A stretch of DNA of 48,442 bases from Candidatus Borkfalkia faecavium (GTDB taxonomy: Bacteria; Bacillota; Clostridia; Christensenellales; Borkfalkiaceae). Shown in pieces: positions 29,063 through 37,196 of the stretch. The position numbers and the translations under genes are program-made. The notes under the pieces are model-generated. The model did no database searches and was not told the origin of the DNA. It saw only the letters and a program-made list of their open reading frames with translations. Location: assembly GCA_019114755.1 (NCBI GenBank), contig DXEW01000029.1, forward strand, positions 1 to 48,442, written 5' to 3'. The first letter of the stretch is position 1, and the number at the start of each line of letters is the position of its first letter.

Positions 29063-30889
29063 TTACGCCTTCTTTTCGCGGGCGCGGGCCTTGGCGCGCT
29101 GCTCGCTGTCGAGGATGCGCTTGCGGATGCGCAGCGACGCGGGCGTGACTTCCAAAAGCTCGTCGTCGCCCAAAAATTCCAGGCACTCTTCCAGGCTCAT
29201 CTTCTTGGGGGTATTCAGGCGCATGGCGTCGTCGCTGCCGGCGGCACGGGTGTTGGTCATGTGCTTCTTTTTGCAGACGTTGACGTTGATGTCGTCCGGC
29301 TTGGGAGACACGCCGACGACCATCCCCTCGTACACCTGCGTGCCCGGTTCGATGAACAGCACGCCGCGGTCCTGGGCGTTGAAGAGCCCATATGTGACCG
29401 CCTCGCCCGATTCAAAGGCGACGAGAGAGCCGGTATCGCGGCGGTTGATGTCGCCCTTGTACGGCTGGTATTCAAAGAAGATGGAGTTCATCACCCCTTC
29501 GCCCTTGGTCTGGGTCAAAAACTCGCTCTTATAGCCGAACAGGCCGCGCGCGGGGATGAGAAATTCCAGCCGCATGCGCGAGCCGACGGCGCTCATGTGC
29601 ACCAGCTCGCCCTTGCGCTCGCCCATGCTCTGGAACACGGCGCCCGTGCCGTCTTCGGGCACGTCTACGATCAGCCGCTCGACCGGCTCGTACAGGGCGC
29701 CGTCGATGGTCTTATACAGCACCTTGGGGGTGCTGACCTGGAATTCGTACCCTTCGCGGCGCATGTTTTCGATGAGGATGGACAGGTGCATCTCGCCGCG
29801 GCCGCTCACCTTGAACGCCTCGGCGGAGTCGGTATCCTCCACCTTCAAAGAGACGTCGCGCAGCAGTTCGCGGTACAGCCTGTCGCGCAGATGACGGGAG
29901 GTGACGAACTTGCCCTCTTTGCCCGCAAAGGGGCTGTTGTTGACGGAAAAAGTCATCTCCACCGTCGGCTCGCTGATCTTGACGAAGGGCACCGCCTCCA
30001 CGCAGTCGGTGGCGCAGACGGTGTCGCCGATGTTGATGCCTTCCAGCCCCGAAAAGCAGACGATGTCGCCCGCCTGTGCCCGCTCCACGGGCACACGGGA
30101 GAGGCCTTCGATCTGGTACAGGTTGACCAGCTTGCCGCGCTTGTTGAAGCCGACGATGTTGTGGTTGCAGACGGCGACTTCTTGGTTGGCCTTCACGCTG
30201 CCGCGCTCGATCCTGCCGATGCCGATCCTGCCCACATAGTCGTTATAGTCGATGGAAGAGACGAGCAGCTGCAGCGGCGCCGTCTCGTCCGCCTCCATGG
30301 GCGGGATATGGTTGAGGATGGTATCGAACAGGGGCGTGAGGTCCTTCCCCTCGTGGTTGGGATCGCGCGAGGCGGTGCCCGCCCTGCCCGAACAGAAGAT
30401 GATGGGGCTTTCCAGCTGGTCGTCGGAGGCGTTCAGGTCGATGAGAAGTTCCAAGATCTCGTCCTGCACCTCGGAGATGCGCGCGTCGGGGCGGTCGATC
30501 TTGTTGACGACGATGATCAGTTTATGCTCAAGTTCCAGCGCCTTCTGCATGACGAAGCGCGTCTGCGGCATGGGGCCTTCCGCCGCGTCTACGAGCAGCA
30601 GTACGCCGTTGACCATCTTCAAAACGCGCTCCACCTCGCCGCCGAAATCGGCGTGGCCGGGGGTGTCGATGATGTTGATCTTGACGCCGTGGTAATGCAC
30701 GGACGTATTCTTGGCTAGGATGGTGATGCCGCGTTCGCGCTCGATGGCGTTGGAGTCCATCACCCGCTCCTCTACGACCTGGTTCTCTCGGAATGTGCCG
30801 CTCTGCCTGAGCATCTGGTCCACCAGCGTTGTCTTGCCGTGGTCTACGTGTGCGATGATCGCTACATTTCTCAAATCGTTGCGTATCAA
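29063..30889 (-). CDS. typA: Ribosome-associated GTPase TypA/BipA
   Basis: 608-residue translational GTPase related to EF-G. G1 is [10 protein letters not shown]2 region RERGITI, G3 [17 protein letters not shown]4 NKIDRPDA, followed by EF-Tu domain 2, EF-G-like domains and the BipA-specific C-terminus. It acts in 50S assembly and stress or cold adaptation. The start is TTG at 30889: no ATG is available before the conserved [18 protein letters not shown], the in-frame region upstream is short, and GGGAGAAGAG lies 9 nt before it. Monocistronic. Confidence 0.96.
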   Translation of the reverse strand: MIRNDLRNVAIIAHVDHGKTTLVDQMLRQSGTFRENQVVEERVMDSNAIERERGITILAKNTSVHYHGVKINIIDTPGHADFGGEVERVLKMVNGVLLLVDAAEGPMPQTRFVMQKALELEHKLIIVVNKIDRPDARISEVQDEILELLIDLNASDDQLESPIIFCSGRAGTASRDPNHEGKDLTPLFDTILNHIPPMEADETAPLQLLVSSIDYNDYVGRIGIGRIERGSVKANQEVAVCNHNIVGFNKRGKLVNLYQIEGLSRVPVERAQAGDIVCFSGLEGINIGDTVCATDCVEAVPFVKISEPTVEMTFSVNNSPFAGKEGKFVTSRHLRDRLYRELLRDVSLKVEDTDSAEAFKVSGRGEMHLSILIENMRREGYEFQVSTPKVLYKTIDGALYEPVERLIVDVPEDGTGAVFQSMGERKGELVHMSAVGSRMRLEFLIPARGLFGYKSEFLTQTKGEGVMNSIFFEYQPYKGDINRRDTGSLVAFESGEAVTYGLFNAQDRGVLFIEPGTQVYEGMVVGVSPKPDDINVNVCKKKHMTNTRAAGSDDAMRLNTPKKMSLEECLEFLGDDELLEVTPASLRIRKRILDSEQRAKARAREKKA

Positions 30890-30925
30890 AAGTCTCTTCT
30901 CCCGATAACTAAAAATATCGTATCT

Positions 30926-30954
30926 ATTTTAATACTTTTCCGCCGAATGCGCAA
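30926..30954 (-). promoter_or_regulatory. Promoter of typA
   Basis: Minus strand TTGCGC (30954-30949), 17-nt spacer, TAAAAT (30931-30926), about 37 nt before the TTG start. Confidence 0.6.
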
Positions 30955-30965
30955 ATATTTTTATC

Positions 30966-31004
30966 CAAAAAAAAGCAGATATCGGCAATTTGGATGCCGA
31001 TATC
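30966..31004 (-). terminator. Intrinsic terminator of the MBL hydrolase gene
   Basis: Perfect 10-bp stem GATATCGGCA/TGCCGATATC with a 7-nt loop, followed on the minus strand by TGC and eight T. It begins 26 nt after the stop codon. Confidence 0.93.
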
Positions 31005-31029
31005 CGCCCTGTTTTTTGATTTTTCAGGC

Positions 31030-32130
31030 TCACGACTGCCATGCCGCGGGCATGGTGCGGTTTTGCCGGAACCATTCTGTATCCTTGAGGAGCGCATCGC
31101 TCGCCGAACAGGAGACGCTGACCTCGCCCGCAGCGGAAGAGGTGACGGTGATGTCGCCGTTCATGGACACATACCCCGCGGGCGCGGACTCGTCGCCGAG
31201 GGAGGTGACGTATACGCGGTCGGTGTACTTTGCCACGCGGTCGATCATCGCCTGGGTGGGGAACTGGTTTTCGGGGGTATCCGTGTATTCGTCGGTGCCC
31301 GCGCAGCAGCAGACGCAGACGATCTTGGGGCGGATGACGGAGAGGAGCGCCTCGTTGGAAGAGGTCTTGGAGCCGTGGTGCCCCGCCTTGAACAACTCTA
31401 CCGCGGGCAGGTCGTTATACTGCACCAGGTACTCTTCCCCTTCCTCTTCTAAGTCTCCCGTAAACAGGAAGTGCCTGTCGCCCTGGTTGAAGAGCAGGCA
31501 GACGGAGTAGTTGTTCTCGTCGTCGCTGTCATTCTCGTAATAGTAATTGTACAGGATCTCCATCTCTACCCCTTCGGAGACCTGATAGGTGCGCTGCGCG
31601 CCGCCCTCTTTGTTCCAGCATTCGAGGGCGGTATAGTGCACGGCGCCCGCCGCCACTTCCGCATCCCGCTGTTCTATGTACGTCTGATAGGTCTTTGTAT
31701 CGCTGTTGGTGCGGGGGAAGTCGATGATGACCTCGCACTCGTAGCGCTCGAAGATGCTCTGCGAAGAACTGCTGCCCGCAAAGCCGGCGATATGGTCGCG
31801 GTCGGCATGGGTGGCGATGACGTACTCGAGCACGCCGTCGGTGCAGTAGTTGTCGATATAGGCGGCGGTCGTATCGGTGCTGGAAGGGCGGGAGCCGGCG
31901 TCGATGAGGATGTCGGTATCGCCCGCTTTGATATAGATGGAATCGCCCGCGTACTCGTTGCCGAGCTCCATGAAGTGGATAGAGAGGTCGCCGCTGACAT
32001 AGGTATCGCCGCCCGTCTCGCGCTTGATATAGCTGTAGAGGAAAAACGCCGCCACAAAGCCGACGATGAGCGCCAGCGCGCAGAGGAGGATCGTCTTGCC
32101 GAGGGAAAACTTTTTGCCTTTAGACGCCAT
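31030..32130 (-). CDS. Exported ComEC/Rec2-type MBL-fold hydrolase
   Basis: 366 residues. An N-terminal membrane anchor (about 13-35) with positive charges before it indicates an extracellular catalytic domain. MBL-fold features in order: LIDAGS (75-80), metal motif THADRDH (107-113), FTGDLEEEGE and FKAGHHGSKTSSNEALL, which is typical of the ComEC/Rec2 subfamily. All expected metal ligands are visible. Such stand-alone proteins are often called competence-like hydrolases; some are extracellular nucleases. It starts 1 nt after the stop of the Ig-like protein gene, so both are one transcript. Substrate unknown. Confidence 0.9.
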   Translation of the reverse strand: MASKGKKFSLGKTILLCALALIVGFVAAFFLYSYIKRETGGDTYVSGDLSIHFMELGNEYAGDSIYIKAGDTDILIDAGSRPSSTDTTAAYIDNYCTDGVLEYVIATHADRDHIAGFAGSSSSQSIFERYECEVIIDFPRTNSDTKTYQTYIEQRDAEVAAGAVHYTALECWNKEGGAQRTYQVSEGVEMEILYNYYYENDSDDENNYSVCLLFNQGDRHFLFTGDLEEEGEEYLVQYNDLPAVELFKAGHHGSKTSSNEALLSVIRPKIVCVCCCAGTDEYTDTPENQFPTQAMIDRVAKYTDRVYVTSLGDESAPAGYVSMNGDITVTSSAAGEVSVSCSASDALLKDTEWFRQNRTMPAAWQS

Positions 32131-32131
32131 G

Positions 32132-32473
32132 TCACGCCTCCTCCACGATCACCGTGCGCACCAGGCGATAGTCGCCCCAGCGCAGGTCTTTGACCGTGTA
32201 CACGAGCTTATAGGTGCCCGCGGCGGAGGTATCGAGCGCGTCGCCCCCTACCTGCACCTTGTCGGAAATATCCCTGCCGAAGGAGATGACGGTGGCGCCC
32301 TCCTCGGCATATACCTCGCCCACGGCAAGGCGCACTTCTTTATCGCCGTTGAGGCGGAATTCGTCCCCTTTGGTCAGCTGCACCGAGGCAAACACGCCCG
32401 CCGCGCAGCCGATCAGCAGAAACAGGACGGCCAAAAGCGCCGTCGCCGGATGTATGCTCTTCTTCTTTGCCAT
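32132..32473 (-). CDS. Membrane-anchored Ig-like (DUF5011-type) small protein
   Basis: 113 residues: basic start MAKKKS, one hydrophobic anchor at about 9-30, then a single beta-rich extracellular domain. Its end (DTSAAGTYKLVYTVKD) matches the DUF5011/Cry22-like Ig-fold pattern in which sequence ends in GtY.v.Y.vtD. A longer in-frame extension exists upstream, but ATG at 32473 has GGAGG five nt before it, and the sigma-A promoter lies inside the extension. Pairing with an exported MBL enzyme suggests a surface cofactor or tether (inference). I do not recognise a named homologue. Confidence 0.75.
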   Translation of the reverse strand: MAKKKSIHPATALLAVLFLLIGCAAGVFASVQLTKGDEFRLNGDKEVRLAVGEVYAEEGATVISFGRDISDKVQVGGDALDTSAAGTYKLVYTVKDLRWGDYRLVRTVIVEEA

Positions 32474-32510
32474 ATAGTCCTCCTGTTTACCTTCTGTTGC
32501 CGTTTTGGAT

Positions 32511-32539
32511 ATTGTACCATATCCGCGCCCAAAAGTAAA
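32511..32539 (-). promoter_or_regulatory. Promoter of the Ig-like/MBL operon
   Basis: Minus strand TTTACT (32539-32534), 17-nt spacer, TACAAT (32516-32511), 38 nt upstream of the ATG. Confidence 0.7.
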
Positions 32540-32853
32540 ACGGCGCAAAAAGACTTTTTTCGGCAAAAAAATAAGAGGAAAGGCACAAATGCTGTACTTT
32601 TCCTCTCTTTTTTGTTCCGAAATACATCGCAGCGTCCGATTTTTCTGCAAAAATCATTCCCACGGGCGAAAAACGACCGATAAAAATAATTTTTGGAAAA
32701 TTTTTGCCGCCATGCAGACGAAACTATATCCGAAAGCAGCAAAAATGTTTTTCAGACGCGCCGATGTCGCATGCGGTACGCCCGTAGTTCTGCTGCCGAC
32801 ACAAGCAGTATCTGCAAAGCGCGGCAGCCTATGCGCCTTATATGCTGGAAAAA
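32540..32853. other. Gene-free region between proA and the Ig-like gene
   Basis: About 310 bp, A+T-rich compared with its neighbours. On the minus strand it contains GAATGATTTTTGCA (near 32661-32646) inside the palindrome GATTTTTGCAGAAAAATC. The first motif matches elements at 6145-6222 and after xfp. No gene and no clear proA terminator seen. Confidence 0.6.
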
Positions 32854-34092
32854 TCAGCCGCGCACCTGGCCCTCGCCCTCGACGAGGTACTTGTACGAGG
32901 TCAGCTCGCGCAGACCCATGGGGCCGCGGGCGTGCAGCTTTTGGGTGGAAATGCCCATCTCCGCCCCCAGGCCGAACTGGAACCCGTCGGTAAAGCGGGT
33001 GCTGGCGTTGACGTACACGGCGGCGCTGTCCACTTCGTTCAAAAATTTCTGCGCCGCGGCGGGGTCGGCAGTGATGATGGCGTCGCTGTGGTGGGTGCCG
33101 TAGCGGTTGATGTGATCGATCGCTTCCTGCACGCCGCCTACGATCTTGACGGAGATCTTCAGATCGAGATACTCCGTGCCGTAGTCCTCTTCCGTCGCCT
33201 CGGAAAGGGACGCATCGATCTTGCGGCACTTGGGGCAGGCGACGATCTCGACGCCTTTTTCGCGCAGGGCGGCGACGCAGCGGGGAAGGGCTGCGGGGGC
33301 GATCGCCTCGTCGATGAGCAGGCTCTCGCAGGCGTTGCACACGGAGGTGCGCTGGGTCTTGGCGTTGATGAGGATGGGGATCGCCTTGTCGAGGTCGCCC
33401 GTCTTTTCGATATAGACGTGGCAGTTGCCCGTGCCCGTCTCGATGATGGGGACGGTGGCGTTTTCCACGGCGTTGCGGATGAGCCCCGCGCCGCCGCGGG
33501 GGATGATGACGTCTACATACCCCTTCATCTTCAAAAACTGCGTGGCGCCCTCATGGGTGGGATCTTCGATAAGCTGGATGAATTCGGGGTCGTAGCCCGC
33601 CTCCCGGATGGCGCCCTTGATGACGGCGCACATGGCGCGGTTGGAACAGAGCGCGTCTTTACTGCCGCGCAGCACCACGGCGTTGCCGCTTTTCAGCGCC
33701 AGCCCGATGGCGTCTGCCGTGACGTTGGGGCGAGATTCATAGATGATGCCGATGACCCCCATCGGCACGCGCACGCGGCGCAGGCGCAGGCCGTTGTACA
33801 GGGTGCGCTCTTCCAACACCTCGCCCACGGGGCAATGCAGCGAGATCAGCTTTTCCAGCCCCACGGCGATGTCGTCGATGCGCTTTTCGTCCAAACGCAG
33901 GCGGTCGACGAACTGCGCCCCGCGGGTGCAGGCGGCGATGTCTCGCTTGTTTTCGGCGATGATCTCCGCGGCGCGCTCGCGCAGCGCCTTGGCGGATGCC
34001 GCCAGCATCTTGTTCATATCCTCTTCGCCCGCCAGGGCGATCGCCGCGGCGCTCATCTTTGCCCTGCGGCAGGCCTCTAAAACTCCGACCAT
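32854..34092 (-). CDS. proA: Glutamate-5-semialdehyde dehydrogenase (gamma-glutamyl phosphate reductase)
   Basis: 412-residue aldehyde-dehydrogenase-fold enzyme of proline biosynthesis, reducing gamma-glutamyl phosphate with NADPH. Signatures are MGVIGIIYESRPNVTADA, LRGSKDALCSNRA, IIPRGGAGLI, the catalytic-cysteine region TSVCNACESLL and the C-terminal GLGAEMGISTQKLHARGPMGL. Length is typical. The ATG has GAAGGAGGAAGAGCC upstream. No proB gene lies beside it in the window. It follows yebC by 139 nt. Confidence 0.97.
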   Translation of the reverse strand: MVGVLEACRRAKMSAAAIALAGEEDMNKMLAASAKALRERAAEIIAENKRDIAACTRGAQFVDRLRLDEKRIDDIAVGLEKLISLHCPVGEVLEERTLYNGLRLRRVRVPMGVIGIIYESRPNVTADAIGLALKSGNAVVLRGSKDALCSNRAMCAVIKGAIREAGYDPEFIQLIEDPTHEGATQFLKMKGYVDVIIPRGGAGLIRNAVENATVPIIETGTGNCHVYIEKTGDLDKAIPILINAKTQRTSVCNACESLLIDEAIAPAALPRCVAALREKGVEIVACPKCRKIDASLSEATEEDYGTEYLDLKISVKIVGGVQEAIDHINRYGTHHSDAIITADPAAAQKFLNEVDSAAVYVNASTRFTDGFQFGLGAEMGISTQKLHARGPMGLRELTSYKYLVEGEGQVRG

Positions 34093-34231
34093 CGGCTCTT
34101 CCTCCTTCTTCGCATCGGGCAGGCATTGCGCCCGCCCGTATTGTTTACCATTGCGGCGGCCCGCGCTTTTTTCGCGGCGGTGCCGCCCGTATCATCATGC
34201 TGCGGCGGACGCACATGACGTGCCGCCCCTA

Positions 34232-34972
34232 TTATTCTTCTTCGTCCTCTTCGGGCAGTTCTACGTTGTGGTAGACGTCCTGCACGTCGTCCAGATCTTC
34301 CAGTTTATCCAACAGTTTCATGAACGTTTCGGTGTGTTCGGGGCTCAAAGTGATCTTGTTCTGCGGGATCATGCGCACGTCCGCTTCCAAAAACTCGATG
34401 CCCTTCCCTTCCAAAAATTTGCGCACGTCGGAAAACGCCGCGGGGTCGGTGTACACTTCGTACACGTCGTCCAGCGTCACCACGTCGTCCGCGCCCGCCT
34501 CGATGGCGTATTCGGTGACGGTGTCTTCGTCCAGATCGAGGGTGCGCTCGATGACGAGCAGGCCCTTGTTGCTGAACATGTACGACACGCAGCCGGTACT
34601 GCCCAGCTCGCCGCCGCACTTGGAGAGGGTGCTGCGCACGTCGCCCGCGGTGCGGTTCTTGTTGTCGGTCAGGGTATTGATGATCAGCGCGCTGCCGCCG
34701 ACGCCGTAACCTTCGTACACGAGCGTTTCGTAATTGACGTTGCCCAGTTCGCCCGCCGCCTTTTTGATGCAGCGCTGGATATTGTCGTTGGGCATGTTGT
34801 TCGCCTTCGCCTTGGCGATGACGTCTGCCAGCTTGCTGTTGGTCTCGGGGTTGGGGTTGGCCTTCGCCGCCACGGCGATCTCGCGCCCCAGCTTGGTGAA
34901 GATGCGGCCGCGCGCAGCGTCCGCCTTGCCCTTCCTTGCCTGAATGTTATGCCATTTGCTATGTCCTGACAT
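34232..34972 (-). CDS. yebC: YebC/PmpR-family DNA-binding/translation factor
   Basis: 246 residues beginning MSGHSKWHNIQARKGKADAA, the invariant family start. Recent work links YebC-type proteins to resolving ribosome stalls at proline stretches, and older work to transcription regulation; which applies here is not decided by sequence. The acidic C-terminus (LPEEDEEE) is common in the family. AAAGGAG lies upstream within the end of trmH, which it overlaps by 14 nt. Confidence 0.95.
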   Translation of the reverse strand: MSGHSKWHNIQARKGKADAARGRIFTKLGREIAVAAKANPNPETNSKLADVIAKAKANNMPNDNIQRCIKKAAGELGNVNYETLVYEGYGVGGSALIINTLTDNKNRTAGDVRSTLSKCGGELGSTGCVSYMFSNKGLLVIERTLDLDEDTVTEYAIEAGADDVVTLDDVYEVYTDPAAFSDVRKFLEGKGIEFLEADVRMIPQNKITLSPEHTETFMKLLDKLEDLDDVQDVYHNVELPEEDEEE

Positions 34973-35741
34973 CGGTATCTTCTCCTTTCAATCCATGTGA
35001 TAGTTTTTTCTCTCTCGCATACTGCAGTTCATACATCAGGATGCCCGCCGACACGGCGGCGTTGAGGCTTTCGCAGCTTTCCCGCATGGGGATGCGCACC
35101 GTATGCGCGCACCGCGCGCGCACCTCTTTGCTGACGCCGTTCGCCTCGTTGCCGATGACGAGGCAGAAATTTGGCGGCGGGGAAAAGGAAAACACGTCTT
35201 CCCCTCCCATATCCGCGCACAAGAGCGGCACGCCCGCAAGGCAGTTCGCAAGTTCCGCGTCCTCGCCCGCGTGCAGGCGCACGAAAAAGAGCCCGCTCAT
35301 GGCGGCGCGCACGCTCTTGGGTGAGAACGGATCGACGCAGCCGCGCAGGTATACGTCCGCATACCCGGCGGCGTTCGCCGTGCGGAGGATGGCGCCCATG
35401 TTGCCGGGGTCGGAAACGCCGTCCAGCAGAAGGGCCTTCCCCTGCGGCGGGCGCGGGGTGAGCTCGGGGACGGCGAGCAGCGCCAAAACGCCCTGCGGCG
35501 TCACCTCGCCCGAAAGCTTTTCGAACACGCCGTCGGAAACGAGCACGGCGCCTGCAAACCGCCACGCCTCCGCAAACGACTCGGCGCAGACGACGGCCTT
35601 GACCTCGCAGCCGCCCGCGAGCGCCTCGTTCACCTGCTTGACGCCTTCTACGACGAATTCGCCCGCTTCGCGGCGGAATTTTTTTTCGCGCAGCGACAGG
35701 ATGTGCCGCACGAACGGGTTGTTCCTGGATGTGATGACCAT
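34959..35741 (-). CDS. SpoU/TrmH-family RNA 2'-O-methyltransferase
   Basis: 260-residue SPOUT enzyme. The N-terminal part (ITSRNNPFVRHILSLREKKFRREAGEFVVEGVKQV) is the substrate-binding domain of rRNA methyltransferases; the knot motifs are DPGNMGAILRTANAAG, LVIGNEANGVSKEV and ESLNAAVSAGILMYE. It methylates a ribose 2'-OH in rRNA or tRNA with S-adenosylmethionine. The placement after rplT is common in Clostridia. The ATG comes only 11 nt after the rplT terminator and has no adjacent ribosome site, so expression probably relies on read-through or a downstream start. Confidence 0.92.
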   Translation of the reverse strand: MVITSRNNPFVRHILSLREKKFRREAGEFVVEGVKQVNEALAGGCEVKAVVCAESFAEAWRFAGAVLVSDGVFEKLSGEVTPQGVLALLAVPELTPRPPQGKALLLDGVSDPGNMGAILRTANAAGYADVYLRGCVDPFSPKSVRAAMSGLFFVRLHAGEDAELANCLAGVPLLCADMGGEDVFSFSPPPNFCLVIGNEANGVSKEVRARCAHTVRIPMRESCESLNAAVSAGILMYELQYAREKKLSHGLKGEDTDVRT

Positions 35742-35752
35742 ATAAAATAGGC

Positions 35753-35783
35753 AAAAAACCTTCTTGCGGCAAGAAGGTTTTTA
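35753..35783 (-). terminator. Intrinsic terminator of the infC-rpmI-rplT operon
   Basis: AACCTTCTTGC pairs with GCAAGAAGGTT, followed on the minus strand by TTTTTTGCC; nearly symmetrical, so also usable from the other side. Confidence 0.92.
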
Positions 35784-35788
35784 GATGA

Positions 35789-36142
35789 TTACGCGATAGC
35801 GGCTTTCGCCTTCTCGGCAAGCGCCGCGAATGCGGCGGCGTCGTTGACGGCGATGTCTGCCAGCACTTTCCTGTTCAGGTTGATGCCGGCAACCTTCAGG
35901 CCGTGCATGAATTTGCTGTAAGACAGCCCGTTCATGCGGGCGGCGGCGTTGATCCTGGCGATCCAGAGCTGGCGGAAATCTCTCTTCCTGTTCTTTCTGC
36001 CGATGTAGGCATACATCAGCGACTTCATCACCGCCTCGCGGGCGATGCGGTAAGAACGGCTCTTGGAACCGAAATAGCCTTTGGATAATCTGAATATCTT
36101 CCTGCGTTTTTTGACCGCGTTGACTGCTCTTTTAATACGCAT
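35789..36142 (-). CDS. rplT: 50S ribosomal protein L20
   Basis: 117 residues, very basic, with the family motifs [20 protein letters not shown] near the N-terminus and [22 protein letters not shown] near the C-terminus. It is an early 23S rRNA assembly protein and in Firmicutes represses its own operon by binding the infC leader, for which a candidate lies at 36990-37141. Third gene of infC-rpmI-rplT; 19 nt after rpmI. Confidence 0.98.
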   Translation of the reverse strand: MRIKRAVNAVKKRRKIFRLSKGYFGSKSRSYRIAREAVMKSLMYAYIGRKNRKRDFRQLWIARINAAARMNGLSYSKFMHGLKVAGINLNRKVLADIAVNDAAAFAALAEKAKAAIA

Positions 36143-36161
36143 TGCTCTTTCTCCTTAACAC

Positions 36162-36365
36162 TTATTTCTTATACGGGATCAGCTGGTTCTTCACCGTCAG
36201 CTCCTGGGTCTCGTTGACGAAAGCCGTCTGGCGAAGATTTCTCTTCCTCTTGCGGGGTTTTGCGCCCGTCTTATGGTTCTTACCCGACTGCGCCCTTTTG
36301 ACTCTGCCGCTGCCGGTAATGTCAAAACGCTTTTTAGAGCCGCTGTGCGATTTCTGTTTAGGCAT
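36162..36365 (-). CDS. rpmI: 50S ribosomal protein L35
   Basis: 67 residues starting MPKQKSHSGSKKRFDITGSG, with the usual basic middle (KNHKTGAKPRKRKR). The ATG at 36365 is fixed by the family N-terminus and a GGAGGAAAC ribosome site; a short in-frame extension upstream is not used. Between infC and rplT as in most bacteria. Confidence 0.97.
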   Translation of the reverse strand: MPKQKSHSGSKKRFDITGSGRVKRAQSGKNHKTGAKPRKRKRNLRQTAFVNETQELTVKNQLIPYKK

Positions 36366-36440
36366 TGTTGTTTCCTCCGAAATATTTTCTCCAAACACGC
36401 GCCGCCCCGTTTGCGGGCTCGCGGCGCCGTTATAGACAGT

Positions 36441-36953
36441 TTAATTTTTGGCGGGCGAGAGCAGCATGGTGATGTTCCTGCCCTCGTTGGCGGGCTTTTT
36501 GTCCATCACTGCCTTTCCGCCCAATGTATCGAAAAACTCGTGCATCACGTCGACGCCGAGCGAAGCGTGCGCGTTCTGCCTGCCGCGCAGACGGATGGAG
36601 ACCATGACCTTGTTGCCCGCCTCCAAAAACTTCTGCGCCTGGCGCGACTTCACGTTCAAATCGTTGGTGTCGATGGTCATGGAGAGGCGCACCTCTTTGA
36701 TCTCGACCATCTTTTGATTTTTGCGCGATTCTTTTTCCTTTTTCCCCTGCTCGAACTTGAATTTGCCGTAGTCCATGATCTTGACCACGGGCGGCCTCGC
36801 CGTCGGCGAGATCTTCACCAAATCCAAATCGCTCTCTTCCGCCAGCCGCAGCGCTTCGCGCGAGCTCATGATGCCCAGCTGCTGGCCGTCGGAACCGATC
36901 ACTCTCACTTCCGGATCACGGATCTCTCCGTTAATCTGATGCTGGTCTTTGAT
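36441..36953 (-). CDS. infC: Translation initiation factor IF-3, non-AUG start
   Basis: IF-3 prevents 30S-50S association and proofreads the initiator codon. From an ATC start the protein has 170 residues and contains IRDPEVRVIGSDGQQLG, IMDYGKFKFEQ and the C-terminal domain with IRLRGRQ. An ATG or GTG start at 36908 would remove about 15 conserved N-terminal residues (INGEIRDPE). In frame upstream there is no ATG, GTG or TTG between the stop at about 36962-36960 and that point; only ATC (36953) and ATT (36935) fit. AAGGACGG lies 9-12 nt before ATC. Use of AUU/AUC-type starts by infC is a known autoregulatory device. First gene of its operon. Confidence 0.9.
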   Translation of the reverse strand: MKDQHQINGEIRDPEVRVIGSDGQQLGIMSSREALRLAEESDLDLVKISPTARPPVVKIMDYGKFKFEQGKKEKESRKNQKMVEIKEVRLSMTIDTNDLNVKSRQAQKFLEAGNKVMVSIRLRGRQNAHASLGVDVMHEFFDTLGGKAVMDKKPANEGRNITMLLSPAKN

Positions 36954-36989
36954 ACTTTTTTACCGTCCTTATTATTATTTCGCCCCGAA

Positions 36990-37141
36990 AGGCAAACAAA
37001 AAAGCGGGCCGAGAACTACGACCCGCTCTTTATCCATACGAACATCCGCCGCGGCGCATGCGCCGGGCAGGCAATTGACTGTTTTGTATGGCACTTGCAA
37101 GCGCGCTTGCCGCAAGGCGAGAAGGTCCCTTCTTCTTTGAC
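36990..37141 (-). promoter_or_regulatory. L20-type leader (autogenous attenuator) upstream of infC
   Basis: The 190-nt leader of infC ends in a terminator whose stem-loop reads AGCGGGTC, loop GTAGTTCTC, GGCCCGCT, then TTTTTTG (37027-36995). The GTAGTTCTCGGCCCGC-type sequence resembles the L20 leader of Firmicutes, in which L20 binding favours termination. The upstream part holds several pairable arms (CTTGCGGCAAG, GCATGC). Family match is from memory, not a covariance search. Confidence 0.7.
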
Positions 37142-37147
37142 TAAAAC

Positions 37148-37176
37148 AGTATATACCATCTCGCGCGGAAAGTCAA
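37148..37176 (-). promoter_or_regulatory. Promoter of infC-rpmI-rplT
   Basis: Minus strand TTGACT (37176-37171), 17-nt spacer, TATACT (37153-37148); near-consensus. It lies between thrS and the infC leader, so infC is not dependent on the thrS T-box. Confidence 0.85.
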
Positions 37177-37196
37177 CTCTTTTTTCGGGAAAATTT

